From a virus: a stretch of 23,014 bases of DNA. The notes beneath the pieces are model-generated. The model was not told the DNA's origin and made no database searches. It saw nothing but the letters and a program-made list of their open reading frames with translations. Where the stretch lies: positions 1 to 23,014 of IMG/VR virus record IMGVR_UViG_3300044626_000371; one strand, given 5' to 3'. The number at the start of each line of letters is the position of its first letter. Position 1 is the first letter of the stretch. Below are positions 1 to 6,112 of the stretch, one piece after another. The position numbers and the translations under genes are program-made.

Positions 1-780
1 CGATTTTACCATTGTATCAAGTATACTTCTTTGATCAGAAAAAGTCAAGTAAGGTTCAATTCTCAAACTATTCATTGCTTCTAAAATATCAAATTCATCA
101 GTATCAATAAATTTAGAGTATCTATAATAAAGTTGATTCCAGATATGTTTATAAATTTGCTCCAATCTATTTGACTGTATGTTTTGAGTTTTGATACCCC
201 AGAGATGGTAAAGATCTTGTTTCAATTTGACAAGATCAGAAATAAAACTATCAACATAACAGTCAAGAAAATCAATAAAAAATAATCTATTTTTATGAAA
301 AATAATATTATTAAAAGTTAAATCTCCATGACAAAAAGTTTTAGGAACATAAACATCTTGCTTACCAATTAAAAGTTCAATGTATTCCAAATAATTCTTA
401 TAACAAGTTTTATTTTTTAAAAATTTAATTTTTTCATCAATATTTGGTTGAACATTAATCAATCGATAGTTTGAAATAAGAGAATCAAAATATTCAAATA
501 AAGTATCAATGACAAATTCTATGTCCTTAATAGAAGATGTAGAAAAAAATTTCACAAAAGATTTTCCAGGAATGTATTCCATATCAAAATACCCGTCCTG
601 AATATTATGAACTTTGGGGGTATCTATATTCTTTAAAATTCGATGAGAAAATAAAACTTGTTTATTAACTTGTAAAGAAAGTCTTGAGTTATAATTGATT
701 GATGAAGAATATTTTCTAAGTACTCTGCTATCAATTAATTCAAGTTTACATCCAGATAATCCTACAGAAAAATCTAACAT
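1..780 (-). CDS. APH/choline-kinase-like phosphotransferase, C-terminus cut by window edge
   Basis: The frame is open from an ATG at 780 to the window edge, giving 260 codons without a stop, so the C-terminus lies outside. The Brenner motif of aminoglycoside/choline kinase-like enzymes is visible: HGDLTFNN at residues 151-158 (catalytic D153, N158), followed by FIDF with metal-binding D174. Proteins of this fold transfer phosphate from ATP to small hydroxylated substrates; the substrate here is unknown. It lies 43 bp downstream of fucose-nucleotide genes on the same strand, so a role in making or decorating a surface glycan is plausible but inferred. It is markedly AT-rich and lysine/isoleucine-rich compared with fcl and gmd, which may mean separate acquisition. 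No Shine-Dalgarno sequence precedes the ATG, and an in-frame TAA lies 18 bp upstream, which fixes the start. Confidence 0.75.
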   Translation of the reverse strand, partial: MLDFSVGLSGCKLELIDSRVLRKYSSSINYNSRLSLQVNKQVLFSHRILKNIDTPKVHNIQDGYFDMEYIPGKSFVKFFSTSSIKDIEFVIDTLFEYFDSLISNYRLINVQPNIDEKIKFLKNKTCYKNYLEYIELLIGKQDVYVPKTFCHGDLTFNNIIFHKNRLFFIDFLDCYVDSFISDLVKLKQDLYHLWGIKTQNIQSNRLEQIYKHIWNQLYYRYSKFIDTDEFDILEAMNSLRIEPYLTFSDQRSILDTMVKS

Positions 781-823
781 TGAGGATATTGATAAATTTT
801 ATGCTACTTTCATTAGAAATAAT

Positions 824-1756
824 TTAAATAATATTTTCCAAATACCACTTATAAGTTGATTGAATACCTTCACGAAGACCAATTTTGGGATTCCAACCAA
901 GTGCTTTAATTTTATCCACATTCAAAAGTTTTCTTGGTGTTCCATTTGGTTTTGTTGCATCCCAATTGATATGACGGTCATAACCAACAACATCAGAAAT
1001 TGTTTCTGCCAGTTGTTTAATTGTCACATCCTCACCAGTCCCAACATTAATATGTTCTGGATTATTATAATTTTTCATAGAAATATAACATGCTTCAGCC
1101 AAATCGTCAACATGAAGAAATTCTCTCATAGCAGAACCATCTCCCCATAGTTTCACTTCCCAATGTTCGCTATGGTTAAGGGAATTATGAAACTTAGCAA
1201 TCATCGCAGGAAGAACGTGCCCAGTCTCCCAATCAAAGTTATCATAAGGACCATAAAGATTTGTAGGCATTAAAGAAATTGCCTTAAACCCATATTGCTT
1301 ATAATATGCTTGACACATTTTAACGCCAGCAATTTTTGCTATTGCATAAGCATCATTTGTAGGTTCTAGAGGGCTTGATAATAGTTGATCTTCAGTAATC
1401 GGTTGTTTAGCAAGTTTTGGATAAATGCAAGATGAACCAAGAAATAAAAGTTTCTTAACACCAAAATTATAAGATGAATTAATGATATTATTTTGTATCA
1501 TTAAGTTATCATATATGAATTCTCCAGGATAATTGTAATTTGCCATAATACCACCAACTTTTGCAGCGGCAAGAAAAACATATTCAGGTTCTTCTGAGCA
1601 AAAATATCTTTCAGTTTCATCTTGATTTGTAAAATCTACATCGTCACGAGTTCCTTTGATGATGTTAGTATATCCTTTACTTGCAAGATTTCTGACAATT
1701 GCAGATCCAACCATTCCGTTGGCACCTGCAACTAAAATTTTAGAATCACTGTCCAT
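824..1756 (-). CDS. fcl: GDP-L-fucose synthase
   Basis: This bifunctional NADPH-dependent epimerase/reductase converts GDP-4-keto-6-deoxymannose, the product of the neighbouring dehydratase, to GDP-L-fucose. Residues 11-17 carry the nucleotide-binding GANGMVG. The active-site segment GSSCIYPK gives S108 and C110, and Y137/K141 form the YxxxK pair, all in the family register. At 310 residues the length is normal. I chose the ATG at 1756; an upstream in-frame ATG at 1774 would add six residues not seen in the family. The start overlaps the end of gmd by 11 bp, so the two are translationally linked. In a phage the product probably supplies an activated sugar for modifying host surface glycan or a virion glycan; that role is inference. 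Confidence 0.93.
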   Translation of the reverse strand: MDSDSKILVAGANGMVGSAIVRNLASKGYTNIIKGTRDDVDFTNQDETERYFCSEEPEYVFLAAAKVGGIMANYNYPGEFIYDNLMIQNNIINSSYNFGVKKLLFLGSSCIYPKLAKQPITEDQLLSSPLEPTNDAYAIAKIAGVKMCQAYYKQYGFKAISLMPTNLYGPYDNFDWETGHVLPAMIAKFHNSLNHSEHWEVKLWGDGSAMREFLHVDDLAEACYISMKNYNNPEHINVGTGEDVTIKQLAETISDVVGYDRHINWDATKPNGTPRKLLNVDKIKALGWNPKIGLREGIQSTYKWYLENII

Positions 1757-2747
1757 AAATGCACATATCCTCAACTAATTGATTAAAAGAAATCTTAGGT
1801 TCCCAACCTAATTTTTTCTTTGCCTTAGAGGCATCCCCCAATAAAGTCTCTACTTCAGCAGGTCTAAAATATTTAGGATTGACTTTAATGACTGCTTTCT
1901 TAGTATTCCAATCATATCCCACCTCATCAAGACCTTCACCCATCCATTCAATCTTCATACCAAAGTAAGGTGCTGCTGCCTCAACGAACTCACGCACCGA
2001 GTACTGCTCTCCTGTGGCAATTACATAATCATCTGCCTCATCTTGCTTAAGCATTAACCACATCGCCTCTACGAAGTCCTTAGCGTGTCCCCAGTCCCTC
2101 TTTGAGTTTAGATTCCCGAGATATAATATATCTTGTTCCCCAGTTGAAATGCGTGATAATCCTCTAGTGATTTTTCTTGTAACAAAAGTTTCTCCTCTTC
2201 TAGGGGATTCGTGATTGAAAAGAATTCCAGAAGATGCATGTAATCCGTAAGATTCTCTGTAGTTTTTGACGATCCAGTATCCATATAATTTTGCAACTCC
2301 ATAAGGTGAACGAGGATAAAATGGTGTGGTTTCTTTCTGAGGTATCTCTTGAACTTTACCGAACATCTCAGAAGTAGATGCCTGATAAATTCGGGTTTTA
2401 TTCTCCATACCAAGAAGACGAACTGCCTCAAGAATACGAAGAGTGCCGAGACCATCAACCATACCAGTATACTCAGGTATCTCAAAAGACACTTTTACAT
2501 GACTCTGAGCACCCAGATTATATATTTCATCTGGTTGAACTTGCTGAATAACTCTTACAAGATTTGTGGAGTCAGTCAAATCACCATAGTGCAATTTGAT
2601 TTGATTGTAAATATGATCAATTCTTTGAGTATTGATTTGAGAAGCACGACGAATAATACCATGAACTTCATATCCTTTCTCTAGGAGAAGTTCGGCAAGA
2701 TATGATCCGTCTTGACCTGAAATTCCCGAAATTAAAGCAACTTTCAT
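1746..2747 (-). CDS. gmd: GDP-mannose 4,6-dehydratase
   Basis: This short-chain dehydrogenase/reductase makes GDP-4-keto-6-deoxy-D-mannose from GDP-mannose, the first step toward GDP-L-fucose or GDP-rhamnose. The N-terminus has the NADP-binding GISGQDGS (residues 8-15), followed by STSEMFG (124-130) and Y149-x3-K153. The 333-residue length is slightly short of the usual 340-370 but complete. It is the first gene of the sugar operon and overlaps fcl. A promoter (TTGCAT, 17 bp, TATAAT) lies 21-49 bp upstream, embedded in a terminator. No clear ribosome binding site is present, as in many genes of this window. Confidence 0.95.
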   Translation of the reverse strand: MKVALISGISGQDGSYLAELLLEKGYEVHGIIRRASQINTQRIDHIYNQIKLHYGDLTDSTNLVRVIQQVQPDEIYNLGAQSHVKVSFEIPEYTGMVDGLGTLRILEAVRLLGMENKTRIYQASTSEMFGKVQEIPQKETTPFYPRSPYGVAKLYGYWIVKNYRESYGLHASSGILFNHESPRRGETFVTRKITRGLSRISTGEQDILYLGNLNSKRDWGHAKDFVEAMWLMLKQDEADDYVIATGEQYSVREFVEAAAPYFGMKIEWMGEGLDEVGYDWNTKKAVIKVNPKYFRPAEVETLLGDASKAKKKLGWEPKISFNQLVEDMCIYGQ

Positions 2748-2754
2748 ATAAGAA

Positions 2755-2940
2755 CTACTTTTTTATTATTATAGCAAAAAAGGAGAGTTTATGCAACTCT
2801 CCTTGTATAGCATGTAATAACCCTTTAATCAAGGGGGAGTTGCGCTTCTCCAGGTTGCTCGCCACCAATTCTTTGACTGGAAATTGGAAACCAGACGGGA
2901 GTAACCTCCATCCGCACCAGTCGTCATTTATATCGCCCAT
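2755..2940 (-). CDS. doubtful 61-codon ORF in the gmd upstream region
   Basis: This is an open frame in an otherwise gene-free 280-bp stretch. The middle of the translation (several Trp, mixed charged and hydrophobic residues) looks protein-like, but its last third is translated through a strong terminator and the gmd promoter, and it has no ribosome binding site. The stretch is richer in G+C than its neighbours and contains short hairpins, so an untranslated RNA or a decayed gene is equally likely. A late-promoter-like TATAAAT lies inside its 5' end (about 2926-2932). Confidence 0.2.
   Translation of the reverse strand: MGDINDDWCGWRLLPSGFQFPVKELVASNLEKRNSPLIKGLLHAIQGELHKLSFFAIIIKK
2768..2796 (-). 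promoter_or_regulatory. sigma70-type promoter of gmd, fused to the terminator
   Basis: TTGCAT (2791-2796), a 17-bp spacer and TATAAT (2768-2773) read toward gmd. The -35 spans the stem-loop junction of the terminator, and the T-run forms part of the spacer. The same arrangement recurs at 4984-5012 and 14930-14958. Confidence 0.7.
2776..2804 (-). terminator. rho-independent terminator before gmd
   Basis: A perfect 10-bp stem (AAGGAGAGTT/AACTCTCCTT) with a 5-nt loop (GCATA) is followed by a run of T on the minus strand. It ends transcription coming from the 3501-3032 operon. The loop also contains the -35 of the gmd promoter. Confidence 0.85.
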
Positions 2941-2974
2941 ACGACAAGGGCATTAAGGGGTCATATTTGACTCC

Positions 2975-3047
2975 ACCAGTACTTTTAGAGTCTCTCCGTG
3001 ACTAAAGGGGGTTCATCACCGACCAGTACTTTTAGAGACTCTCCGTG
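2975..3047. repeat. 26-bp direct repeat, two copies
   Basis: The 26 bp at 2975-3000 and at 3022-3047 differ at one position. The second copy contains the last codons and stop of the 85-residue gene ending at 3032; the first is a copy just beyond that stop, 21 bp away. Both contain a short GAGAG/CTCTC palindrome. Confidence 0.85.
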
Positions 3048-3289
3048 TCTTCATCATCGTCTCTTATATAACAAGGTACTCTATCAGGGTCCAACCATTT
3101 AGCATAATTAAAGTCTTCCATAGCAGTCAAGCACTGCATCTGATTATCAAACAGATAGATATCATTCCATCGTTTGGTATAATAATCTTTTTTCTGAAGG
3201 CGATAATCGGGTTTGTTGTTAAGTTCAATAATACCCTTTTCTACAAACCGATATTCTTCTCGTTCCAAGAGAACTTTAGATTGAATCAT
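3032..3289 (-). CDS. hypothetical protein, 85 residues
   Basis: I do not recognise a family. The protein is rich in charged and aromatic residues and ends in an acidic tail (RDDDEDTESL). There is no signal peptide or membrane segment, so it is probably a small cytoplasmic phage protein. Its ATG overlaps the TGA of the preceding gene (ATGA at 3286-3289), which implies translational coupling. The stop codon lies in one copy of a 26-bp direct repeat. Confidence 0.75.
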   Translation of the reverse strand: MIQSKVLLEREEYRFVEKGIIELNNKPDYRLQKKDYYTKRWNDIYLFDNQMQCLTAMEDFNYAKWLDPDRVPCYIRDDDEDTESL

Positions 3290-3501
3290 TTTACTTCAAC
3301 AGTTTCAAGGTCCTGAATAAGATAATCAATTAGAATGTCATAGTTATCCAAAGCATCCTCAGAGAACATTACACCTTCATTTTGATAATATCGACGAATT
3401 TTTTTGTAAAGTTTTGGACTCTTTACATCAAGATAAAAATCACCATTCGCGGCGGCACGAAGAGTACTAAGTTCTTTCTTGAATTTGATAGTCAGAGACA
3501 T
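3286..3501 (-). CDS. hypothetical protein, 71 residues
   Basis: This is a small soluble protein with a basic N-terminal half (KFKK, KLYKKIRRYY) and an acidic C-terminal helix (LIDYLIQDLETVEV). I do not recognise the family. It is the first gene of a two-gene operon with the 85-residue gene. A perfect sigma70 consensus promoter sits 24 bp upstream of its ATG, and AAGG lies upstream of the start as a weak ribosome binding site. Confidence 0.75.
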   Translation of the reverse strand: MSLTIKFKKELSTLRAAANGDFYLDVKSPKLYKKIRRYYQNEGVMFSEDALDNYDILIDYLIQDLETVEVK

Positions 3502-3524
3502 CGCTTTGATTTGTTTACCTTGTT

Positions 3525-3553
3525 ATTATAGAGTGATTTGAGTTTTATGTCAA
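3525..3553 (-). promoter_or_regulatory. consensus sigma70 promoter for the 3501-3032 operon
   Basis: TTGACA (3548-3553), exactly 17 bp, TATAAT (3525-3530): a full consensus match. It lies between tRNA-Pro and the hypothetical gene starting at 3501. Confidence 0.85.
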
Positions 3554-3577
3554 GTGTACCAGTCTCGGAACTGGCAA

Positions 3578-3651
3578 TCGGGCATAGAGGATTTGAACCT
3601 CTGACCTTTCCGGCCCAAGCGGAACGCGCTACCAAACTGCGCTAATGCCCG
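3578..3651 (-). tRNA. tRNA-Pro (TGG), copy 1
   Basis: A full cloverleaf: acceptor CGGGCAT/ATGCCCG, D-stem GCGC/GCGC, anticodon loop CTTGGGC, T-loop TTCAAAT, discriminator A. It has the C1-G72 pair typical of proline tRNA. CCA is not encoded. Confidence 0.95.
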
Positions 3652-3664
3652 TATTTCTTTATGT

Positions 3665-3693
3665 ATAATACCATGACTACCCCATCATGTCAA
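3665..3693 (-). promoter_or_regulatory. sigma70-type promoter of tRNA-Pro
   Basis: TTGACA (3688-3693), 17 bp, TATTAT (3665-3670), starting 3 bp past the 3' end of tRNA-Ser. The spacer contains the short inverted repeat CATGA/TCATG. Confidence 0.75.
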
Positions 3694-3695
3694 TA

Positions 3696-3778
3696 CGGAA
3701 AGAACAGGAATCGAACCTGCGAAGTTTTTACACCCAGCCGCTTTCAAGGCGGTGTCCTCGACCAACCGGACTCTTTCC
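3696..3778 (-). tRNA. tRNA-Ser (TGA)
   Basis: Acceptor GGAAAGA pairs with TCTTTCC, the anticodon loop is CTTGAAA, and there is a class II long variable arm, T-loop TTCGATT and discriminator G. The outermost anticodon-stem pair is an A/C mismatch. Confidence 0.92.
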
Positions 3779-3789
3779 AAAATAAGTCC

Positions 3790-4050
3790 TTAACGGACTT
3801 CAAAATCAAGTCGTCTTACTTTACGCTGACGCCTTGCTTCTTGAAAGGCAAGGTCTTCATTCGTAAGAACAGTAGACTTTTCTTTGATACTCATATAGTT
3901 TACCATAACGACCTTTGATAAGTCAAGTGCCGCAATATTTTCATTATTACGAATGGTTGCCATATTAGGACATCCACAAGTAATTGTTTTACCAGACTTC
4001 CCTTCAATCTCGCTTCCGCAAGGCTTACATCTAACTTTTAAGTTTTCCAT
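3790..4050 (-). CDS. small zinc-ribbon protein
   Basis: This 86-residue protein has a four-cysteine metal site near the N-terminus (C8, C11, C25, C27; pattern CxxC then CxC). A hydrophobic middle and a very basic C-terminal helix (EARRQRKVRRLDFEVR) follow. The arrangement suggests a small nucleic-acid- or protein-binding zinc ribbon; no enzymatic motif is visible. It starts 12 bp after the dps stop on the same strand and is probably co-transcribed with it. tRNA-Ser follows 11 bp downstream. Confidence 0.8.
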   Translation of the reverse strand: MENLKVRCKPCGSEIEGKSGKTITCGCPNMATIRNNENIAALDLSKVVMVNYMSIKEKSTVLTNEDLAFQEARRQRKVRRLDFEVR

Positions 4051-4062
4051 CGCTATAATTAA

Positions 4063-4506
4063 TTATTCAGTAAATGATCTTAACATCCAAACTGCTTTTC
4101 CGTGAGATTCATTCAAATCGTCAACAAGATTAATAGTTCCTTTTGAGTTTTGTTTCTCTGCTTCATCGGACACCTCGGTAAGCATCTCAATAATTTTCTT
4201 ATGGTCTCCCATCAATTGCTCAACCATAGTCTTGGCATCAATAGACTGTGTGCTATTTGACGCCTGCTCCACTCCAGAGACCTCTGTAATGCGTGTGAGG
4301 GTGCTTACAGGTTTCATACCCAGGAATCGCATATGCTCGGTGATACGGTCGATTTCCTCAAACATTTCCTCATATTGCCCACCAAACAAATCGTGATACT
4401 CCTTAAAATTGGGTCCAACAACATTCCAGTGATATATCCAAGTTTTATGAAATAAGACGAAAAGTGATGCCTGTGTATCACTCAATAGTTTGAATAGTTT
4501 TTCCAT
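4063..4506 (-). CDS. dps: Dps-family ferritin-like DNA-protection protein
   Basis: Members of this family form dodecamers that oxidise and store iron and often bind DNA, protecting it from peroxide. The ferroxidase residues of Dps are present: H26 in YHWNVVGPNF, H38, and D53-x3-E57. The 147-residue length is normal for the family. The late-promoter octamer TATAAATA (4526-4533) lies 20 bp upstream of the ATG, so expression late in infection is likely, perhaps to protect phage DNA or capture iron during packaging (inference). It is followed by the zinc-ribbon gene. Confidence 0.9.
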   Translation of the reverse strand: MEKLFKLLSDTQASLFVLFHKTWIYHWNVVGPNFKEYHDLFGGQYEEMFEEIDRITEHMRFLGMKPVSTLTRITEVSGVEQASNSTQSIDAKTMVEQLMGDHKKIIEMLTEVSDEAEKQNSKGTINLVDDLNESHGKAVWMLRSFTE

Positions 4507-4525
4507 TACTCAAAGTAGTTTTGAG

Positions 4526-4533
4526 TATTTATA
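4526..4533 (-). promoter_or_regulatory. T4-type late promoter of dps
   Basis: The octamer TATAAATA lies 20 bp before the ATG and directly after the 3' end of tRNA-Val. It matches the T4 gp55/gp33-dependent late promoter. Confidence 0.75.
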
Positions 4534-4534
4534 A

Positions 4535-4607
4535 TGAGCAATCGCAGATTCGAACTGCGGACTTTCTGAATGTAAATCAGACACTCTAACCGCTGAGTTA
4601 ATCGCCC
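4535..4607 (-). tRNA. tRNA-Val (TAC)
   Basis: Acceptor GGGCGAT/ATTGCTC (two G-U pairs), anticodon loop TTTACAT, T-arm CGCAG-TTCGAAT-CTGCG, discriminator A. Its 5' end is 6 bp beyond the stop of a 44-residue ORF. Confidence 0.94.
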
Positions 4608-4613
4608 CTAAAG

Positions 4614-4748
4614 TCAAGACTGATTCATCATATATTCTACCGTAGTTGCTATATCATTCATAGCATCACGGAGATTTTCTCTTTGACCAGATTCTTGTTT
4701 ACGAATTGGACGAGAACTATCACACAGAGTCCACCTCCACTGATTCAT
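4614..4748 (-). CDS. small ORF, 44 residues, overlapping the upstream gene
   Basis: An ATG at 4748 opens a 44-residue frame that overlaps the end of the 80-residue gene by 29 bp and stops just before tRNA-Val. It starts MNQWRW and ends with a helix (NDIATTVEYMMNQS). The composition is protein-like, and the frame fills an otherwise empty gap with the overlapping-start style seen throughout the window. There is no clear ribosome binding site. The family is unknown. Confidence 0.5.
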   Translation of the reverse strand: MNQWRWTLCDSSRPIRKQESGQRENLRDAMNDIATTVEYMMNQS

Positions 4749-4962
4749 TTCTGAGCAGAACCATAGATTTATCTTCATTCTTATAGTGTTCTAACTTAAT
4801 CCAATTTATAAGAGCATTTACTTCCATCATTTTTTGTTCATCTTGTTTAATGACGATATCAGAAGGAAGTTCTCCAAAGTTAATGATTAATGGAATTGCA
4901 GTTTTATAGTATTCTAATGCTTCTATAGCAAGTTTTCTATCACGTTGAGAAATAAGCGACAT
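4720..4962 (-). CDS. hypothetical protein, 80 residues
   Basis: This is a small helical acidic protein (starts MSLISQRDRKLAIEALEYY) with no recognised family. An in-frame ATG at 4995 lies upstream of the -10 box and cannot be transcribed from the promoter at 4984-5012. The ATG at 4962 has the best ribosome binding site in the region, TAGGAGG ending 3 bp before it, so I place the start there. It may be coupled to the 44-residue ORF that overlaps its 3' end. Confidence 0.75.
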   Translation of the reverse strand: MSLISQRDRKLAIEALEYYKTAIPLIINFGELPSDIVIKQDEQKMMEVNALINWIKLEHYKNEDKSMVLLRNESVEVDSV

Positions 4963-4983
4963 AGACCTCCTAACTCGTTTCTT

Positions 4984-5012
4984 ATTATACGACAAAAGGG
5001 AGGTTTCGTCAA
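4984..5012 (-). promoter_or_regulatory. sigma70 promoter built into the pstS terminator
   Basis: TTGACG (5007-5012), 17 bp, TATAAT (4984-4989). The -35 covers the loop of the pstS terminator and the spacer includes its descending arm and T-run. It drives the 80-residue gene starting at 4962. Confidence 0.8.
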
Positions 5013-5018
5013 CCCCCC
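4994..5018 (-). terminator. pstS rho-independent terminator
   Basis: The stem GGGGGGTT/AACCTCCC (one G-U pair) with loop GACGA and a TTTT tail starts 10 bp after the pstS stop. An alternative hairpin GACGAAA/TTTTGTC overlaps it. Confidence 0.8.
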
Positions 5019-5027
5019 ATATCTATA

Positions 5028-5990
5028 TCAGTTACCGATACGCTTTACGGCAATTCTTGATTTGTTGAGAATGCTACCGGCAAGAGGAACATAACCCAGA
5101 TCATCAGCAAGCATTTGTGCCTTAGAACTCAAAGCATAATTGAGTGCCTGTTGAATATCACCAGTCTTTGCACCATTTCCAGTCTTATAGGCAAGAATCC
5201 AAGTCAGAGTGGAGATAGGATATGCACCAGAGGCAGAAGGATTAGGATTTTCGCCAGCAAGATTTGCATCCAGTTTGATAGAGTTTAGAGCAATAGCACC
5301 AGACTTAGCAGTAGGAAGAACAAACTGCCCTGCCTTATTTTGAACTGCTGCTGTCTGAAGTTTATTTGCTTTCACAAATCCGGTATTCACATAACCAATA
5401 GAACCAGGAGTGGTCTTAACAGTACCAGAAACACCTTCATTTCCTTTACCACCAATACCAACAGGCCATTTTACTGACTTACCAACTCCAGGTTTCCAAC
5501 CACCAAAAGCATCCAGAGAATTAGTAAATGCAAAAGTAGTTCCAGAACCATCAGAACGATGAACCACAAGAATAGGTCCAGCAGCACATCCAAGTGCCTT
5601 CCAGTTCTTGATGGTTCCAGAAAACACATCTACAGTTTGCTTCTGAGTGAGTTTCAGAGTGCATCCAGGTTTGTTATAAGCAACGGCAATAGTTCCACCC
5701 ACCATAGGAATTTGAACCACGCCACGCTTAACTTTACTTGCCTCTTTTGACGAAATAGGTTCATCAGTTGCACCAAAATCGACAGTTCCTGCGACATACT
5801 GACGGACACCAGAACCAGAACCAACTGACTGATAATTCACACGATTGCCAGTTTCAGAAGCATAACCTTGGAACCAGCGTTGATAGATGGGTGCTGGAAA
5901 GGTGGCACCAGCACCATTCAAAGGAGGTCCAGCAAGAGCGGCAACAGGAGCAGCAACCAGACCAGCAACAATAAGATTTTTGAGTTTCAT
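5028..5990 (-). CDS. pstS: periplasmic phosphate-binding protein PstS
   Basis: This is the substrate-binding subunit of the high-affinity phosphate ABC transporter. It carries a signal peptide (about residues 1-20, ending VAALA) and the family hallmarks GAGATFPAPIY near the mature N-terminus, GSGSGVRQ, and HRSDGSGTT in the middle, all phosphate-contacting segments. The 320-residue length is typical of cyanobacterial and cyanophage PstS. No PstABC genes are present, so it must work with host permease. It sits behind a Pho-box-like site and a promoter, and next to a porin gene, suggesting joint use during phosphate-limited infection. Phage pstS regulated by host PhoBR is known in cyanophages. 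Confidence 0.97.
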   Translation of the reverse strand: MKLKNLIVAGLVAAPVAALAGPPLNGAGATFPAPIYQRWFQGYASETGNRVNYQSVGSGSGVRQYVAGTVDFGATDEPISSKEASKVKRGVVQIPMVGGTIAVAYNKPGCTLKLTQKQTVDVFSGTIKNWKALGCAAGPILVVHRSDGSGTTFAFTNSLDAFGGWKPGVGKSVKWPVGIGGKGNEGVSGTVKTTPGSIGYVNTGFVKANKLQTAAVQNKAGQFVLPTAKSGAIALNSIKLDANLAGENPNPSASGAYPISTLTWILAYKTGNGAKTGDIQQALNYALSSKAQMLADDLGYVPLAGSILNKSRIAVKRIGN

Positions 5991-6013
5991 AAAAAGTGAA
6001 TAACTACAGAGTA

Positions 6014-6042
6014 ATTATAAGGTAAAGGAAAGATAAAATCAA
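6014..6042 (-). promoter_or_regulatory. pstS promoter
   Basis: TTGATT (6037-6042), 17 bp, TATAAT (6014-6019) reading toward pstS, whose ATG is 24 bp further on. The -35 overlaps the second half of a Pho-box-like site. Confidence 0.75.
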
Positions 6043-6058
6043 CTAAGATTTGGTTAAG
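6040..6058 (-). promoter_or_regulatory. Pho-box-like operator of pstS
   Basis: On the minus strand, CTTAACCA, three bases, then CTTAGTTG. The first half matches the cyanobacterial Pho-box octamer (PyTTAAPyPyT/A) and the second matches partly, with the correct 3-bp spacing. It sits immediately upstream of and overlapping the -35. Binding by host PhoB is inferred. Confidence 0.6.
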
Positions 6059-6060
6059 AC

Positions 6061-6089
6061 AAAAAAAAGCACCCAAAGAATGGGTGCTT
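6061..6089 (-). terminator. porin terminator
   Basis: A perfect 9-bp stem (AAGCACCCA/TGGGTGCTT), 5-nt loop and a run of eight T. It begins 24 bp past the porin stop and separates the porin transcript from the pstS promoter. Confidence 0.92.
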
Positions 6090-6112
6090 CTACTCATATT
6101 ATGAGTTGTTTA

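Noticed and set aside
3904-3932. TTGACT-TAAACT as a promoter inside the zinc-ribbon gene
   Set aside because: The spacer is 18 bp with a weak -10, and the bases are fully explained as codons of the gene.
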